64,000 bases of DNA from Streptomyces sp. R33 (GTDB lineage: Bacteria > Actinomycetota > Actinomycetes > Streptomycetales > Streptomycetaceae): assembly GCF_041200175.1 (NCBI RefSeq), contig NZ_CP165727.1, positions 5,335,501-5,399,500 of the forward strand, read 5' to 3'. The translations under genes were made by a program, and so were the position numbers. Positions 9,167 to 17,658 of the stretch are shown here, in pieces (the stretch's first letter is position 1; every line of letters starts with the position of its first letter). The notes under the pieces were generated by a model. The model was not told the DNA's origin. It saw only the letters and a list, made by a program, of their open reading frames with translations, and searched no databases.

Positions 9167-10429
9167 GTGGCACGGAAGATCGGCAGCCGGTACACCGCGC
9201 ACCAGATCCTGGGGCGCGGCAGCGCGGGCACGGTGTGGCTGGGCGAGGGGCCGGACGGGCCCGTCGCCGTAAAACTGCTGCGCGAGGACCTCGCGTCCGA
9301 CCAGGAGCTGGTCGGACGCTTCGTCCAGGAGCGCAGCGCGCTGCTCGGCCTGGACCACCCCCACGTCGTCTCCGTCCGCGACCTCGTCGTCGACGGCAAC
9401 GACCTGGCCCTGGTCATGGACCTCGTACGCGGTACGGACCTGCGCACGCGCCTCGACCGGGAGCGCCGGCTCGCCCCCGAGGCGGCCGTGGCGATCGTCG
9501 CCGACGTCGCGGACGCGCTGGCGGCGGCGCATGCGGCCGGGGTCGTGCACCGGGACGTGAAGCCGGAGAACGTCCTGCTGGACATGCAGGGGCCGCTGGG
9601 ACCGGGCGGATCGCACCCGGCGCTGCTGACGGACTTCGGCGTGGCCAAGCTGATCGACTCGCCGCGGCGGGCCGCCGGGGCGCCGGGCGCGCGGGCCTCG
9701 GCCCCGACGACCCGGATCATCGGCACGCCGGACTACCTGGCGCCGGAGATCGTCGAGGGCCTGCCGCCGCGGGCGGCGGTGGACATATACGCCCTGGCGA
9801 CCGTCCTGTACGAGCTGCTGGCGGGCTTCACGCCGTTCGGCGGGGGCCACCCGGGGGCGGTCCTGCGCCGGCACGTGACGGAGACCGTCGTCCCCCTCCC
9901 CGGGATCCCCGACGAGCTGTGGCAGCTGATCGTGCAGTGCCTCGCGAAGGCGCCGGCGTCGCGCCTTCGCGCCTCGGAGCTGTCGGTCCGCCTGAGGGAC
10001 CTGCTCCCCCTGCTGGCCGGGATGCCGCCGCTGGACGTGGACGAGCCGGACGAGCCGGAGCCCGAGCCGGAGTCGGTGCAGCCGGCGGAAGCCGACGGCG
10101 GCCCGGTCCGCCGCCGCGGGGTGGTCCCGCTGGTGCCGGGCTCCGCGACGGACTCGAACCGGGACACGCACACCTCGATGCGGGTACCGGGGCCGGACGA
10201 GCTGGCCGGGGGCGCACTGGGCACGGCCCGGGTCCCCCGCCCCGCGGGCGGCCACCGGCCGGGTTCGGCCCGCCACCGCGCGGAGACGGCCCGCAAGCGG
10301 CGCCTGGCGCTGACGGCCGGAGCCGTCGCCCTGGCGGCGGCCCTCGGCGTCGGCGGCTGGCTGGCCGCCTCCGGCGACGAGCCGCCACCCCCGAAGGACA
10401 GCAAGCACTCGGCCCCGTCGAAGCCGTAG
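9167..10429 (+). CDS. pkaB: Membrane-anchored Ser/Thr protein kinase PkaB
   Basis: Second Hanks-type kinase, 420 residues, 150 bp after pkaA. Gly-loop LGRGSAGTVW, Lys36 (VAVKLL), HRDVKPEN with Asp130, DFG at 156-158 and a PDYLAPE activation segment end are all present, so it should be active. The tail is acidic then Arg-rich and ends in one membrane helix (LALTAGAVALAAALGVGGWL) followed by about 20 outside residues. The GTG start has GAGGGA 6 nt upstream. Its role is probably signalling in morphological development or secondary metabolism, as reported for PkaA/PkaB homologues (established knowledge); the direct substrates here are unknown, but the divergent FHA protein is a candidate partner. 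Confidence 0.92.
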   Translation: MARKIGSRYTAHQILGRGSAGTVWLGEGPDGPVAVKLLREDLASDQELVGRFVQERSALLGLDHPHVVSVRDLVVDGNDLALVMDLVRGTDLRTRLDRERRLAPEAAVAIVADVADALAAAHAAGVVHRDVKPENVLLDMQGPLGPGGSHPALLTDFGVAKLIDSPRRAAGAPGARASAPTTRIIGTPDYLAPEIVEGLPPRAAVDIYALATVLYELLAGFTPFGGGHPGAVLRRHVTETVVPLPGIPDELWQLIVQCLAKAPASRLRASELSVRLRDLLPLLAGMPPLDVDEPDEPEPEPESVQPAEADGGPVRRRGVVPLVPGSATDSNRDTHTSMRVPGPDELAGGALGTARVPRPAGGHRPGSARHRAETARKRRLALTAGAVALAAALGVGGWLAASGDEPPPPKDSKHSAPSKP

Positions 10430-10491
10430 CCGCCCTCTGCGCAGCCACCCGGGGCTGCGGGGCGGGTGGCGCCCCGGCGGCCCCGCAGGGG

Positions 10492-11502
10492 CTACGTGCC
10501 CGAGGCGACGAGTTCCGGGTGCCAGCGGCGGGCCACCGCCGGGTGGGCCCGGGTCCAGCCCTTCAGCTCGTTGCGGCCGTACTCCGCGTGCAGCGGGTTC
10601 GACGCGTCGTGCGCCACCCCCGGCGCCGAGCGCAGGTACTCCCCGGGAACCGTCTCCACCACCGCGTCCAGCCGCGGGTTGTAGAAGAACGGCACCGAGT
10701 ACCGCTCCACCGCCCCCGGCGGGCTGACCACCCGGTGGTCCGTGGCCACCAGGTATCCCTCCGTCGCGATCTCCAGCAGCTCGCCCAGGTTGACCACGAA
10801 CGCCCCCGGCATCGGCGGGACGTCCAGGAACCCGTCGCCCCGCCGGACCTGCAGGCCGCCCACCGAGTCCTGCAGCAGCAGCGTCAGGAAGCCGTAGTCC
10901 TTGTGGGCCCCGACCCCCTGGTCGGCGCCGGTCGGGGAGGAGCCCGGGTAGCGGATCAGCTTCGTGTGCAGGTGGGGCCGGTCCGCGAAGGCCTCGTCGA
11001 AGAAGTCGGAGGGGGCGCCGATCGAGGTCAGCAGCTCCTGCAGCAGGCGGTGCGCCACCGCGGCCAGCCGGGACTGCCACTCCAGCACGACCGGACGCAG
11101 TTCAGGCAGGGCCTGTGGCCACTGGTTCGGGCCCTCCAGCCACAGGTACGGCGGGTCGCCGGGGCCCACCACCGGCGCCGGGCGCTCGGCGCCGACGTCC
11201 AGCTGGTCGCGCCAGTCGGAGGCCCCGCCGGTCAGCTCGTGGCCGATACGGGTGTAGCCGCGGAAGTGCGGCGAGTTCAGGTTGCTCACGGCGAGCCGGT
11301 CGGCCTCGGGCAGGGCGAAGAAAGCCCTGGTCAGCTCGAGGATGCGGGCGGTCTCCGCATCGGTGATGCCGTGCCCGGTCAGGTGCAGGAAGCCGGTGTC
11401 CCGGGCTGCCGCGTGCAGCTGCTTCAGGAAGTCGGCCCGCTGGGTCGGGTCGTCGGCCTGGGAGAGATCGATGACGGGAAGAGAAGTGTGCGCGGACGGC
11501 AT
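10492..11502 (-). CDS. 2-oxoglutarate/Fe(II)-dependent oxygenase, isopenicillin-N-synthase-like family
   Basis: 336-residue non-heme iron oxygenase. The N-terminal DIOX_N-type part (LPVIDLSQ, GFLHLTGHGI) is followed by the jelly-roll core with iron ligands His200-X-Asp202 (GAHKDYGFLTLLLQ) and His256 (VATDHRVV), and the cosubstrate-binding RxS motif Arg267-Tyr-Ser269. Relatives oxidise varied small molecules; the substrate cannot be told. The start is at MPSAHTSLPV, which has GGAG 5-8 nt upstream; a longer frame would add an Arg/Pro-rich stretch without family match. It is convergent with pkaB and divergent from prfB, with a GC-rich hairpin-forming gap at 10440-10490 that may end both transcripts. 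No biosynthetic cluster surrounds it. Confidence 0.88.
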   Translation of the reverse strand: MPSAHTSLPVIDLSQADDPTQRADFLKQLHAAARDTGFLHLTGHGITDAETARILELTRAFFALPEADRLAVSNLNSPHFRGYTRIGHELTGGASDWRDQLDVGAERPAPVVGPGDPPYLWLEGPNQWPQALPELRPVVLEWQSRLAAVAHRLLQELLTSIGAPSDFFDEAFADRPHLHTKLIRYPGSSPTGADQGVGAHKDYGFLTLLLQDSVGGLQVRRGDGFLDVPPMPGAFVVNLGELLEIATEGYLVATDHRVVSPPGAVERYSVPFFYNPRLDAVVETVPGEYLRSAPGVAHDASNPLHAEYGRNELKGWTRAHPAVARRWHPELVASGT

Positions 11503-11804
11503 GACGGCTCCGTTTCGGATGTCACGGGGTCCTGTTCCCCAAAGGGTGTCGGGGCAGCGGATGGGGAGGGCCGCCGGCAGGGATGGCGCCGGAGCCGCTT
11601 GGGCCGCGTACAGGACCAAGTCGGATCGGGGTGGATCAGGCTTGGGGGTGGTCCGGCGGCAGACAGCTCGTCGTCGTGACACGCATGTGGTCCACATGGC
11701 GGCGCTTGACGAGGAGGAGAGTCATACCGTGAGCGTACGCCCGTTCTCCCGGTCACCAGAACGGGTGATCCGGCCTGCCCGGACAGTGCCGTCCGCGGAC
11801 CGGC

Positions 11805-11816
11805 TACGCTGGACCC
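11805..11816 (+). promoter_or_regulatory. prfB -10 box, leaderless start
   Basis: TACGCT (11805-11810) ends 6 nt before the prfB GTG and there is no Shine-Dalgarno sequence, the pattern of a leaderless mRNA. A weak -35 candidate (GGACAG) lies 18 bp upstream. The remaining ~300 bp between the oxygenase gene and prfB hold no gene that I can support. Confidence 0.55.
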
Positions 11817-12926
11817 GTGGCAGTCGTCGATGTTTCCGAAGAGCTGAAGTCCCTCTCCTCGACCATGGGGTCGATCGAGGCCGTCCTGGACCTCGACAAG
11901 CTGAGGGCAGAAATCGCCGTGCTCGAGGAGCAGGCCGCCGCGCCGTCCCTGTGGGACGACCCGGACGCCGCCCAGAAGATCACGAGCAAGCTTTCGCACC
12001 TCCAGGCCGAGGTCCGCAAGACCGAGACCCTGCGCGGCCGCATCGACGACCTCGCGGTGCTGTTCGAGCTCGCCCAGGAGATGGACGACGCGGACACCCT
12101 CGCCGAGGCCGAGGCCGAGCTGACCTCCGTCCGCAAGGCGCTGGACGAGATGGAGGTCCGCACCCTGCTCTCCGGCGAGTACGCCGAGCGCGAGGCGCTG
12201 GTCAACATCCGCGCCGAGGCCGGCGGCGTCGACGCCTCCGACTTCGCCGAGCGCCTGCAGCGCATGTACCTGCGCTGGGCCGAGCGCCACGGCTACCCCA
12301 CCGAGATCTACGAGACCTCGTACGCGGAAGAGGCCGGCATCAAGTCGACCACTTTCGTGGTCAAGGCCCCGTACGCCTACGGCACGCTCTCGGTCGAGCA
12401 GGGCACCCACCGCCTCGTGCGCATCTCCCCCTTCGACAACCAGGGCCGCCGCCAGACCTCCTTCGCGGGCGTCGAGGTGCTGCCCGTCGTCGAGACCAGC
12501 GACCACGTCGAGATCGACGAGACCGAGCTGCGCATCGACGTGTACCGCGCCTCCGGCCCCGGCGGCCAGGGCGTCAACACGACCGACTCGGCGGTGCGCA
12601 TCACGCACATCCCGACCGGCATCGTCGTCTCCTGCCAGAACGAGCGCTCGCAGATCCAGAACAAGGCCAGCGCCATGAACGTCCTCCAGGCCAAGCTCCT
12701 CGAGCGGCGCCGCCAGGAGGAGCAGGCCAAGATGGACGCCCTCAAGGACGGCGGCAGCTCCTGGGGCAACCAGATGCGGTCCTACGTCCTGCACCCGTAC
12801 CAGATGGTCAAGGACCTGCGGACGGAGTTCGAGGTCGGCAACCCGCAGGCGGTGCTCGACGGCGAGATCGACGGCTTCCTCGAGGCCGGCATCCGCTGGC
12901 GCAAGCAGCAGGAGCAGACCGCGTAA
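11817..12926 (+). CDS. prfB: Peptide chain release factor 2
   Basis: RF2 of 369 residues, terminates translation at UGA and UAA. The N-terminal helical domain is followed by the codon-recognition tripeptide SPF at 204-206 (ISPFDNQG), diagnostic for RF2 rather than RF1, and the GGQ peptidyl-hydrolysis motif at 249-251 (SGPGGQGVN). The frame is continuous: there is no in-frame UGA early in the gene, so the autoregulatory +1 frameshift used by E. coli prfB is absent. The GTG start is probably leaderless. It is followed by a strong hairpin terminator. Confidence 0.97.
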   Translation: MAVVDVSEELKSLSSTMGSIEAVLDLDKLRAEIAVLEEQAAAPSLWDDPDAAQKITSKLSHLQAEVRKTETLRGRIDDLAVLFELAQEMDDADTLAEAEAELTSVRKALDEMEVRTLLSGEYAEREALVNIRAEAGGVDASDFAERLQRMYLRWAERHGYPTEIYETSYAEEAGIKSTTFVVKAPYAYGTLSVEQGTHRLVRISPFDNQGRRQTSFAGVEVLPVVETSDHVEIDETELRIDVYRASGPGGQGVNTTDSAVRITHIPTGIVVSCQNERSQIQNKASAMNVLQAKLLERRRQEEQAKMDALKDGGSSWGNQMRSYVLHPYQMVKDLRTEFEVGNPQAVLDGEIDGFLEAGIRWRKQQEQTA

Positions 12927-12942
12927 GGCGGCGAACGACGCA

Positions 12943-12983
12943 TGGGAAGGGCCCGGACACCCGAGGTGTCCGGGCCCTTCCCA
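12943..12983. terminator. Perfect 18-bp hairpin between prfB and a convergent gene
   Basis: Arms 12943-12960 and 12966-12983 are perfect inverted copies (TGGGAAGGGCCCGGACAC and its complement) with a 5-nt loop. There is no T tract, which is common for Streptomyces terminators. Its position between convergent genes suggests it works in both directions. Confidence 0.85.
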
Positions 12984-13015
12984 CGCCTGAACGTCATGAT
13001 CGGAACGCGGGGAGG

Positions 13016-13207
13016 CTACGCCGCCTGCTGTGCCACCCAGGCCAGGGCTGCCACCAGGACCACCAGGAGCAAGATGAGCGCCATCGGGTTCAGGCCGGCG
13101 AAGGGACCCTCCTGCTGGAGGCGCTCCCGGTTCGCCCGGCACACCGGGCAGCGGCCCTGACTGACGGGCGCGGCGCAGTTCGCGCACACGAGCCGGTCAT
13201 ATGTCAT
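13016..13207 (-). CDS. Small zinc-ribbon membrane protein
   Basis: 63-residue protein. Two CxxC pairs near the N-terminus (VCANCAAP and GRCPVCRAN) make a zinc ribbon of the type seen in many small membrane proteins. A single C-terminal membrane helix follows (MALILLLVVLVAALAWVAQ). A very strong ribosome binding site (AGGAGGAG) lies just before the ATG, so it is likely expressed. The gene is conserved between prfB and ftsE in Streptomyces as far as I recall; no function is known to me. It is convergent to prfB and divergent from ftsE. Confidence 0.85.
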   Translation of the reverse strand: MTYDRLVCANCAAPVSQGRCPVCRANRERLQQEGPFAGLNPMALILLLVVLVAALAWVAQQAA

Positions 13208-13390
13208 GCGCTCTCCTCCTCTCGTCCCCTTGAACAACGCCTGACGGAACGACTCCGTTCCCCTACCACTGTGCCAGCTCCCGCGACATTCGGCGCGGCC
13301 CGTCCGGGCAATCACGGACCGACCCCTCCCGGACCAGGGGATATATCGGGCAACTCCGGACGCCGGGTCCCCACCCCCCGCCCGTTCGCG

Positions 13391-13396
13391 TATGGT
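13391..13396 (+). promoter_or_regulatory. Candidate ftsEX -10 box
   Basis: TATGGT about 49 nt before the ftsE GTG in the 237-bp divergent gap. The -35 region is not obvious; another AT-rich hexamer (TATATC, about 13342) could be an alternative. Judged by eye. Confidence 0.4.
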
Positions 13397-13444
13397 CACG
13401 CACACCGACTCCGCACACCTACTCCCGGCGACCGTGGTGCACCC

Positions 13445-14134
13445 GTGATCCGATTCGACAACGTCTCCAAGTCCTACCCGAAGCAGAACCGCCCTGCACT
13501 CAGAGATGTCTCCCTGGACATCGCGAAGGGCGAGTTCGTCTTCCTGGTCGGCTCCTCCGGCTCCGGCAAGTCCACCTTCCTGCGGCTGGTCCTGCGCGAG
13601 GAACGGGCGAGCCACGGCCAGGTCCACGTGCTCGGCAAGGACCTCGCCAAGCTCTCCAACTGGAAGGTCCCGCAGATGCGGCGCCAGCTGGGGACCGTCT
13701 TCCAGGACTTCCGCCTCCTCCCCAACAAGACCGTGGCCGAGAACGTCGCCTTCGCCCAGGAGGTCATCGGCAAGCCGAGGGGCGAGATCCGCAAGGCCGT
13801 ACCGCAGGTCCTGGAGCTCGTGGGCCTCGGCGGCAAGGAGGACCGCATGCCCGGCGAGCTCTCCGGCGGTGAGCAGCAGCGCGTGGCCATCGCCCGCGCG
13901 TTCGTCAACCGGCCGGCCCTCCTGATCGCGGACGAGCCCACCGGCAACCTCGACCCGCAGACCTCGGTCGGCATCATGAAGCTGCTGGACCGGATCAACC
14001 GGACCGGCACCACCGTGATCATGGCCACGCACGACCAGCAGATCGTGGACCAGATGCGCAAGCGCGTCATCGAACTCGAACAGGGCCGACTCGTACGCGA
14101 CCAGTCGCGCGGCGTCTACGGCTACCAGCACTGA
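13445..14134 (+). CDS. ftsE: Cell-division ABC transporter ATPase FtsE
   Basis: 229-residue ATPase that works with FtsX at the inner face of the membrane and, in other bacteria, controls septal peptidoglycan hydrolases. All ABC motifs are present: Walker A GSSGSGKST, Q-loop (VFQDFRLLP), signature LSGGEQQR, Walker B LLIADEPTGNLD and the switch His (MATHDQQ). The GTG start gives the family N-terminus VIRFDNVSKSY. It is 16 nt upstream of ftsX, one operon. Confidence 0.96.
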   Translation: MIRFDNVSKSYPKQNRPALRDVSLDIAKGEFVFLVGSSGSGKSTFLRLVLREERASHGQVHVLGKDLAKLSNWKVPQMRRQLGTVFQDFRLLPNKTVAENVAFAQEVIGKPRGEIRKAVPQVLELVGLGGKEDRMPGELSGGEQQRVAIARAFVNRPALLIADEPTGNLDPQTSVGIMKLLDRINRTGTTVIMATHDQQIVDQMRKRVIELEQGRLVRDQSRGVYGYQH

Positions 14135-14150
14135 AGGGCTTTGAGACGTC

Positions 14151-15083
14151 ATGCGCGCCCAGTTCGTCATGTCGGAGATCGGCGTCGGTCTCCGTCGCAA
14201 TCTCACCATGACCTTCGCGGTCATCATCTCCGTGGCCCTGTCGCTGGCCCTGTTCGGTGGCTCCCTGCTCATGCGCGACCAGGTGAGCCAGATGAAGGGC
14301 TACTGGTACGACAAGGTCAACGTCTCGATCTACCTCTGCAACAAGAGTGACGCGGAGGAGACCGGCGAGAGCGGGAGCAAGGCCTGCGCCAAGGGCGCGG
14401 TCACGCCCGAGCAGAAGCAGCAGATCGAGGCCGACCTGAAGAAGATGGACCTCGTCGAGACGGTCCACTACGAGTCCTCGGACGAGGCCTTCAAGCACTA
14501 CAAGGAGCGCTTCGGGCACACCGCGCTCGCCTCGGTGATCACCCCGGACCAGATGCCCGAATCCTTCCGGGTGAAGCTGGAGCAGCCCGAGAAGTACAAG
14601 GTCATCACCACCGCCTTCGCGGGCCGCGACGGCGTGCAGTCGGTGGAGGACCAGCACCAGGAGCTCGACAACCTCTTCACGATGCTCGGCTACCTCAACC
14701 TGGCCGCCCTCGGCATCATGCTGATCATGCTGATCGTGGCCCTGCTGCTGATCGTCAACACCGTGCGCGTCTCCGCCTTCAGCCGGAGGCGGGAGACCGG
14801 GATCATGCGGCTCGTCGGCGCCTCCAGCTTCTACATCCAGGTCCCGTTCATCATGGAGGCCGCCTTCGCGGGCCTCATCGGCGGCGTGTTCGCCTGCGTC
14901 ATGCTCGGCGCCGGCCAGTACTTCGTCATCGACCACGGCGCCTCGCTGCGCACCAAGATGGAACTGATCAACTTCATCGGCTGGGACTCCGTCCTGACCA
15001 AGCTGCCGTTGGTGCTGGTCATCGGGGTGCTGATGCCCTCGCTGGCCGCCTTCATCGCATTGCGCAAGTACCTGAAGGTGTGA
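14151..15083 (+). CDS. ftsX: Cell-division ABC transporter permease FtsX
   Basis: 310-residue integral membrane partner of FtsE. One N-terminal membrane helix (about 22-42) is followed by a large extracellular domain (about 45-180, with two Cys residues CNKSD and KAC that could form a disulfide), then three C-terminal membrane helices with the MacB/FtsX-type loop SRRRETGIMRLVGAS. The extracellular domain in relatives (RipC in mycobacteria) recruits a NlpC/P60 hydrolase. Immediately downstream lies a secreted S41 protease rather than a hydrolase. Confidence 0.95.
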   Translation: MRAQFVMSEIGVGLRRNLTMTFAVIISVALSLALFGGSLLMRDQVSQMKGYWYDKVNVSIYLCNKSDAEETGESGSKACAKGAVTPEQKQQIEADLKKMDLVETVHYESSDEAFKHYKERFGHTALASVITPDQMPESFRVKLEQPEKYKVITTAFAGRDGVQSVEDQHQELDNLFTMLGYLNLAALGIMLIMLIVALLLIVNTVRVSAFSRRRETGIMRLVGASSFYIQVPFIMEAAFAGLIGGVFACVMLGAGQYFVIDHGASLRTKMELINFIGWDSVLTKLPLVLVIGVLMPSLAAFIALRKYLKV

Positions 15084-15137
15084 CAAGCGCCCCGTGTGAG
15101 GTCCGGCCAACCCGCCGTGCCCCCACGGGGCTTGTCC

Positions 15138-15150
15138 TAGACTCGGCGCC
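15138..15150 (+). promoter_or_regulatory. -10 box of the S41 protease gene, leaderless
   Basis: TAGACT (15138-15143) ends 7 nt before the ATG and no ribosome binding site is present, so the mRNA is likely leaderless. The gene therefore has its own promoter in addition to read-through from ftsEX. Confidence 0.55.
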
Positions 15151-16353
15151 ATGCCGGGACTGCCCGCCTTCTGTCTCCGGCCCCGCGACCTGCGTCGCGG
15201 GGCCGTTTTGACGTTGGCCTTCATCGCCGCCGTCGGCGCCGCGGCGGGCACCGGCTGCTGGGACCGCGCGGACGCCCTCGGGGCCGCCGGCGCCGGGTTA
15301 ACGGCCGCCGGTACGCAGACCCCCGCGGCCGGGTCCGAGGCGCCCCGGGAGGGCGGCACCGCCGACCGCGAGGCCGTCGCCCGCGCCGCGGCCGAAGCCG
15401 CCGCCGAGGGCAAGTCCGGCAAGAAGGCCGCCCAGGAGGTGGTCAGCCGCAGCGGCGACCGCTGGGGCATGGTCTACGACCAGGGCGAGTACGCAGCCTT
15501 CGCCGACGACCTCGACGGCCGCTGGACCGGCGTCGGGCTCTGGATCGAGAGCCGCAGCGACGACCGCATCGCCGTCGAGAAGGTCCAGCCCGGCAGCCCC
15601 GCCGCCCGGGCCGGCCTGCGCGCCGGGGACCGGCTGCTGAGCGTCGACGGCCACCCCGTCACCGGCCTGCGCGTCTGCGACGTGGTCGCCCTGCTGCGCG
15701 GCGAGGCCGGCACCCCCGTCGTCCTGCACCTCACCCGGGACGGCGTCGACCGCACCGAGACCCTGCGCCGCGAGCAGCTGCACACCGAGCCCGTGACCGT
15801 ACGGGAGCTCCCGGGCGGGATCACCGTCATCAAGGTCGCCTCCTTCACCCGCGGCTCGGGAGAGCAGGTCCGGGCCGCCGTCCGCGCGGCCCCGTCCGGC
15901 GCCGGCTTCATGCTCGACCTGCGCGGCAACCCGGGCGGCCTGGTCACCGAGGCCGTGACGGCCGCCTCCGCCTTCCTGGACGGCGGGCTGGTGGCCACGT
16001 ACGACGTACGGGGGGCCCAGCGCGCCCTGTACGCGAGCCCCGGCGGGGACACCGCGAGACCCCTGGTGGCGCTGGTCGACGGCGGCACGATGAGCGCGGC
16101 GGAGTTGGTGACGGGCGCCCTCCAGGACCGCGGCCGCGCGGTGGCGGTGGGCACGAGGACCTTCGGCAAGGGCTCGGTGCAGATGCCGACGGAGCTCCCG
16201 GACGGCTCGGTGGCGGAGCTGACGGTCGGCACGTACCGCACCCCGGCGGGCCGCAGCCTCGACGGCGACGGCATCACCCCGGACCTCGCGGCGGGTGACG
16301 GCGTCGAGGAACGGGCGCGCACGGTATTGGGTGGCCTCGGGGTGGGTCCGTAG
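15151..16353 (+). CDS. Secreted S41 carboxy-terminal processing protease with PDZ domain
   Basis: 400-residue CtpA-type protease. An N-terminal hydrophobic segment (AVLTLAFIAAVGAAAGTGCW) is a signal sequence or anchor, possibly a lipoprotein (GTGC). A PDZ domain lies near 125-210 (GVGLWIESR ... PAARAGLRAGDRLLSVDGHP) and the peptidase core near 215-385. The catalytic Ser315 is in GGTMSAAELV and Lys340 in RTFGKGSVQ, the Ser/Lys dyad of the family. It lies between ftsX and smpB, an arrangement that is conserved in Streptomyces. Role is probably cleavage of exported proteins; substrate unknown. Confidence 0.93.
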   Translation: MPGLPAFCLRPRDLRRGAVLTLAFIAAVGAAAGTGCWDRADALGAAGAGLTAAGTQTPAAGSEAPREGGTADREAVARAAAEAAAEGKSGKKAAQEVVSRSGDRWGMVYDQGEYAAFADDLDGRWTGVGLWIESRSDDRIAVEKVQPGSPAARAGLRAGDRLLSVDGHPVTGLRVCDVVALLRGEAGTPVVLHLTRDGVDRTETLRREQLHTEPVTVRELPGGITVIKVASFTRGSGEQVRAAVRAAPSGAGFMLDLRGNPGGLVTEAVTAASAFLDGGLVATYDVRGAQRALYASPGGDTARPLVALVDGGTMSAAELVTGALQDRGRAVAVGTRTFGKGSVQMPTELPDGSVAELTVGTYRTPAGRSLDGDGITPDLAAGDGVEERARTVLGGLGVGP

Positions 16354-16371
16354 TGCGAAAATGACCGCACT

Positions 16372-16857
16372 ATGGCTAAGGAAAAAGGGCGCAAGCTGAT
16401 CGCCCAGAACAAGAAGGCACGGCACGACTACACGATCATCGACACCTACGAGTGCGGCCTCGTGCTCACGGGTACCGAGGTCAAGTCCCTGCGCCAGGGC
16501 CGGGCCTCGCTGGTGGACGGCTTCGTGTCGGTGGAGAGCGGCGAGGCCTGGCTCTACAACGTGCACGTGCCGGAGTACAGCCAGGGCACCTGGACCAACC
16601 ACAGCGCCCGCCGCAAGCGCAAGCTCCTCCTGCACCGCGAGGAGATCGACAAGCTGGACTCGAAGACCGGCGAGACGGGCAACACGATCGTGCCGCTCTC
16701 GCTGTACTTCAAGGACGGCCGGGCGAAGGTCGAGATCGCGCTGGCGAAGGGCAAGAAGGAGTACGACAAGCGCCAGGCCCTGCGCGAGAAGCAGGACACG
16801 CGCGAGACGAACCGGGTGATCTCGGCCGTGAAGCGCAAGGAGCGCGGTCAGCTGTAA
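16372..16857 (+). CDS. smpB: SsrA-binding protein SmpB
   Basis: 161-residue trans-translation factor that delivers tmRNA to stalled ribosomes. The N-terminal beta-barrel (HDYTIIDTYECGLVLTGTEV) and the Lys/Arg-rich C-terminal tail (KKEYDKRQALREKQDTRE), which mimics mRNA in the decoding channel, are both present. The tmRNA gene follows 82 nt downstream on the same strand, so both partners of the rescue system are adjacent. The 18-bp gap to the protease gene has an AT-containing stretch (GCGAAAATG) but no clear ribosome binding site. Confidence 0.97.
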   Translation: MAKEKGRKLIAQNKKARHDYTIIDTYECGLVLTGTEVKSLRQGRASLVDGFVSVESGEAWLYNVHVPEYSQGTWTNHSARRKRKLLLHREEIDKLDSKTGETGNTIVPLSLYFKDGRAKVEIALAKGKKEYDKRQALREKQDTRETNRVISAVKRKERGQL

Positions 16858-16939
16858 TCTCCTGGCATCCCGTGGTCCACTTCGCGTACCATGGCGTCAG
16901 CACCGCCCCCCGGGGTGGAGCACCTTGTTAAAAAAACAT

Positions 16940-17325
16940 GGGGATGATCGGTTTCGACAGCGGATGTCGATGCAGGGGAAGCGAGCCGAGGAAGCGGCAA
17001 TGATCTCGCTAACCACATGTCGCAAAAAATAATCGCCAACTCCAAGAGCGATAACTCCCGCTTCACCCTCGCTGCCTAATAACAGTGAGCTGAAGCCTCT
17101 GTGAGGAGCGTCAGCCCGGAAGTGGTCCCGGTCCGGATCCTGGCGTCAATTAGGGATCTAAACCTCTAGCCCCGGTCACGGGGGTTGGAGGGAAACCAAA
17201 CAGTGACTGAGCCCGTCGGAGACTTGTCCGTGTGATCTCCGGGGCCGAGAAAAGCGCAGCGGACTGCGCTCGGAGAAGCCCTGCTTCTGCACCGTTGGAC
17301 GCGGGTTCGATTCCCGCCATCTCCA
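16940..17325 (+). ncRNA. ssrA: Transfer-messenger RNA (tmRNA)
   Basis: The 5' end GGGGATGATCGGTTTCGACA is the conserved tmRNA start. The 3' end has a T-arm (GCGGGTTCGATTCCCGC) and acceptor strand CATCTCC that pairs with GGGGATG (one G-U), then discriminator A; CCA is not encoded. The tag reading frame runs 17035-17079: resume codon GCC, then the tag ANSKSDNSRFTLAA and two stops TAA TAA. The ALAA/LAA-type C-terminus (here TLAA) is the proteolysis signal. Length is 386 nt. A possible -10 TACCAT lies at about 16887. Confidence 0.97.
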
Positions 17326-17340
17326 CTCATCCCATGTGGG

Positions 17341-17377
17341 CGAAGGCCCCGCAGCCGGTCAGGCTGCGGGGCCTTCG
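17341..17377 (+). terminator. ssrA terminator
   Basis: Perfect 16-bp inverted repeat (17341-17356 and 17362-17377, arm CGAAGGCCCCGCAGCC) with loop GGTCA, 15 nt after the tmRNA end and before the convergent toxin gene. Confidence 0.85.
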
Positions 17378-17400
17378 TCATGCCGGAAGCGTCGGCGGCA

Positions 17401-17658
17401 TCAGTAGTGATAGCGCGCCTTGAGCACCTTCACTTCCTTGTCGTCCGCCCGGTACACGAGGCGGTGTTCGTCGTCGATGCGGCGAGACCAGTAGCCGGAC
17501 AGTTCGCCCTTCAGCGGTTCGGGCTTGCCGATGCCGGTGAACGGGTCGCGCTGGATCTCGCCGATCAGACGGGTGATCCGGCGGGCCATCTTCAGATCGG
17601 AGGAGAGCCAGAACAGGAAGTCCTCCCACGCGGCCGGGTCGAAGTGAACGCTCGTCAC
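17401..17658 (-). CDS. Txe/YoeB-family toxin (mRNA endoribonuclease)
   Basis: 85-residue RelE-superfamily toxin that would cleave mRNA in the ribosomal A site. Residues equivalent to E. coli YoeB Glu46, Arg65, His83 and Tyr84 are all present (Glu47 or Glu52 region, Arg66 in EHRLVYR, and the terminal His84-Tyr85), and the family motif SGYWSRRIDDEHRLVY is intact. The GTG start overlaps the antitoxin stop by 4 nt (GTGA), so the two are translationally coupled. Appears functional. Confidence 0.93.
   Translation of the reverse strand: MTSVHFDPAAWEDFLFWLSSDLKMARRITRLIGEIQRDPFTGIGKPEPLKGELSGYWSRRIDDEHRLVYRADDKEVKVLKARYHY

Noticed and set aside
10492..11502. Part of an antibiotic biosynthesis cluster (isopenicillin-N-synthase-like gene)
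   Set aside because: Neighbours are housekeeping and kinase genes; no NRPS, PKS or tailoring genes are present.
11817..12926. Programmed frameshift in prfB
   Set aside because: The frame is open from the GTG to the stop with no internal UGA at the expected place.
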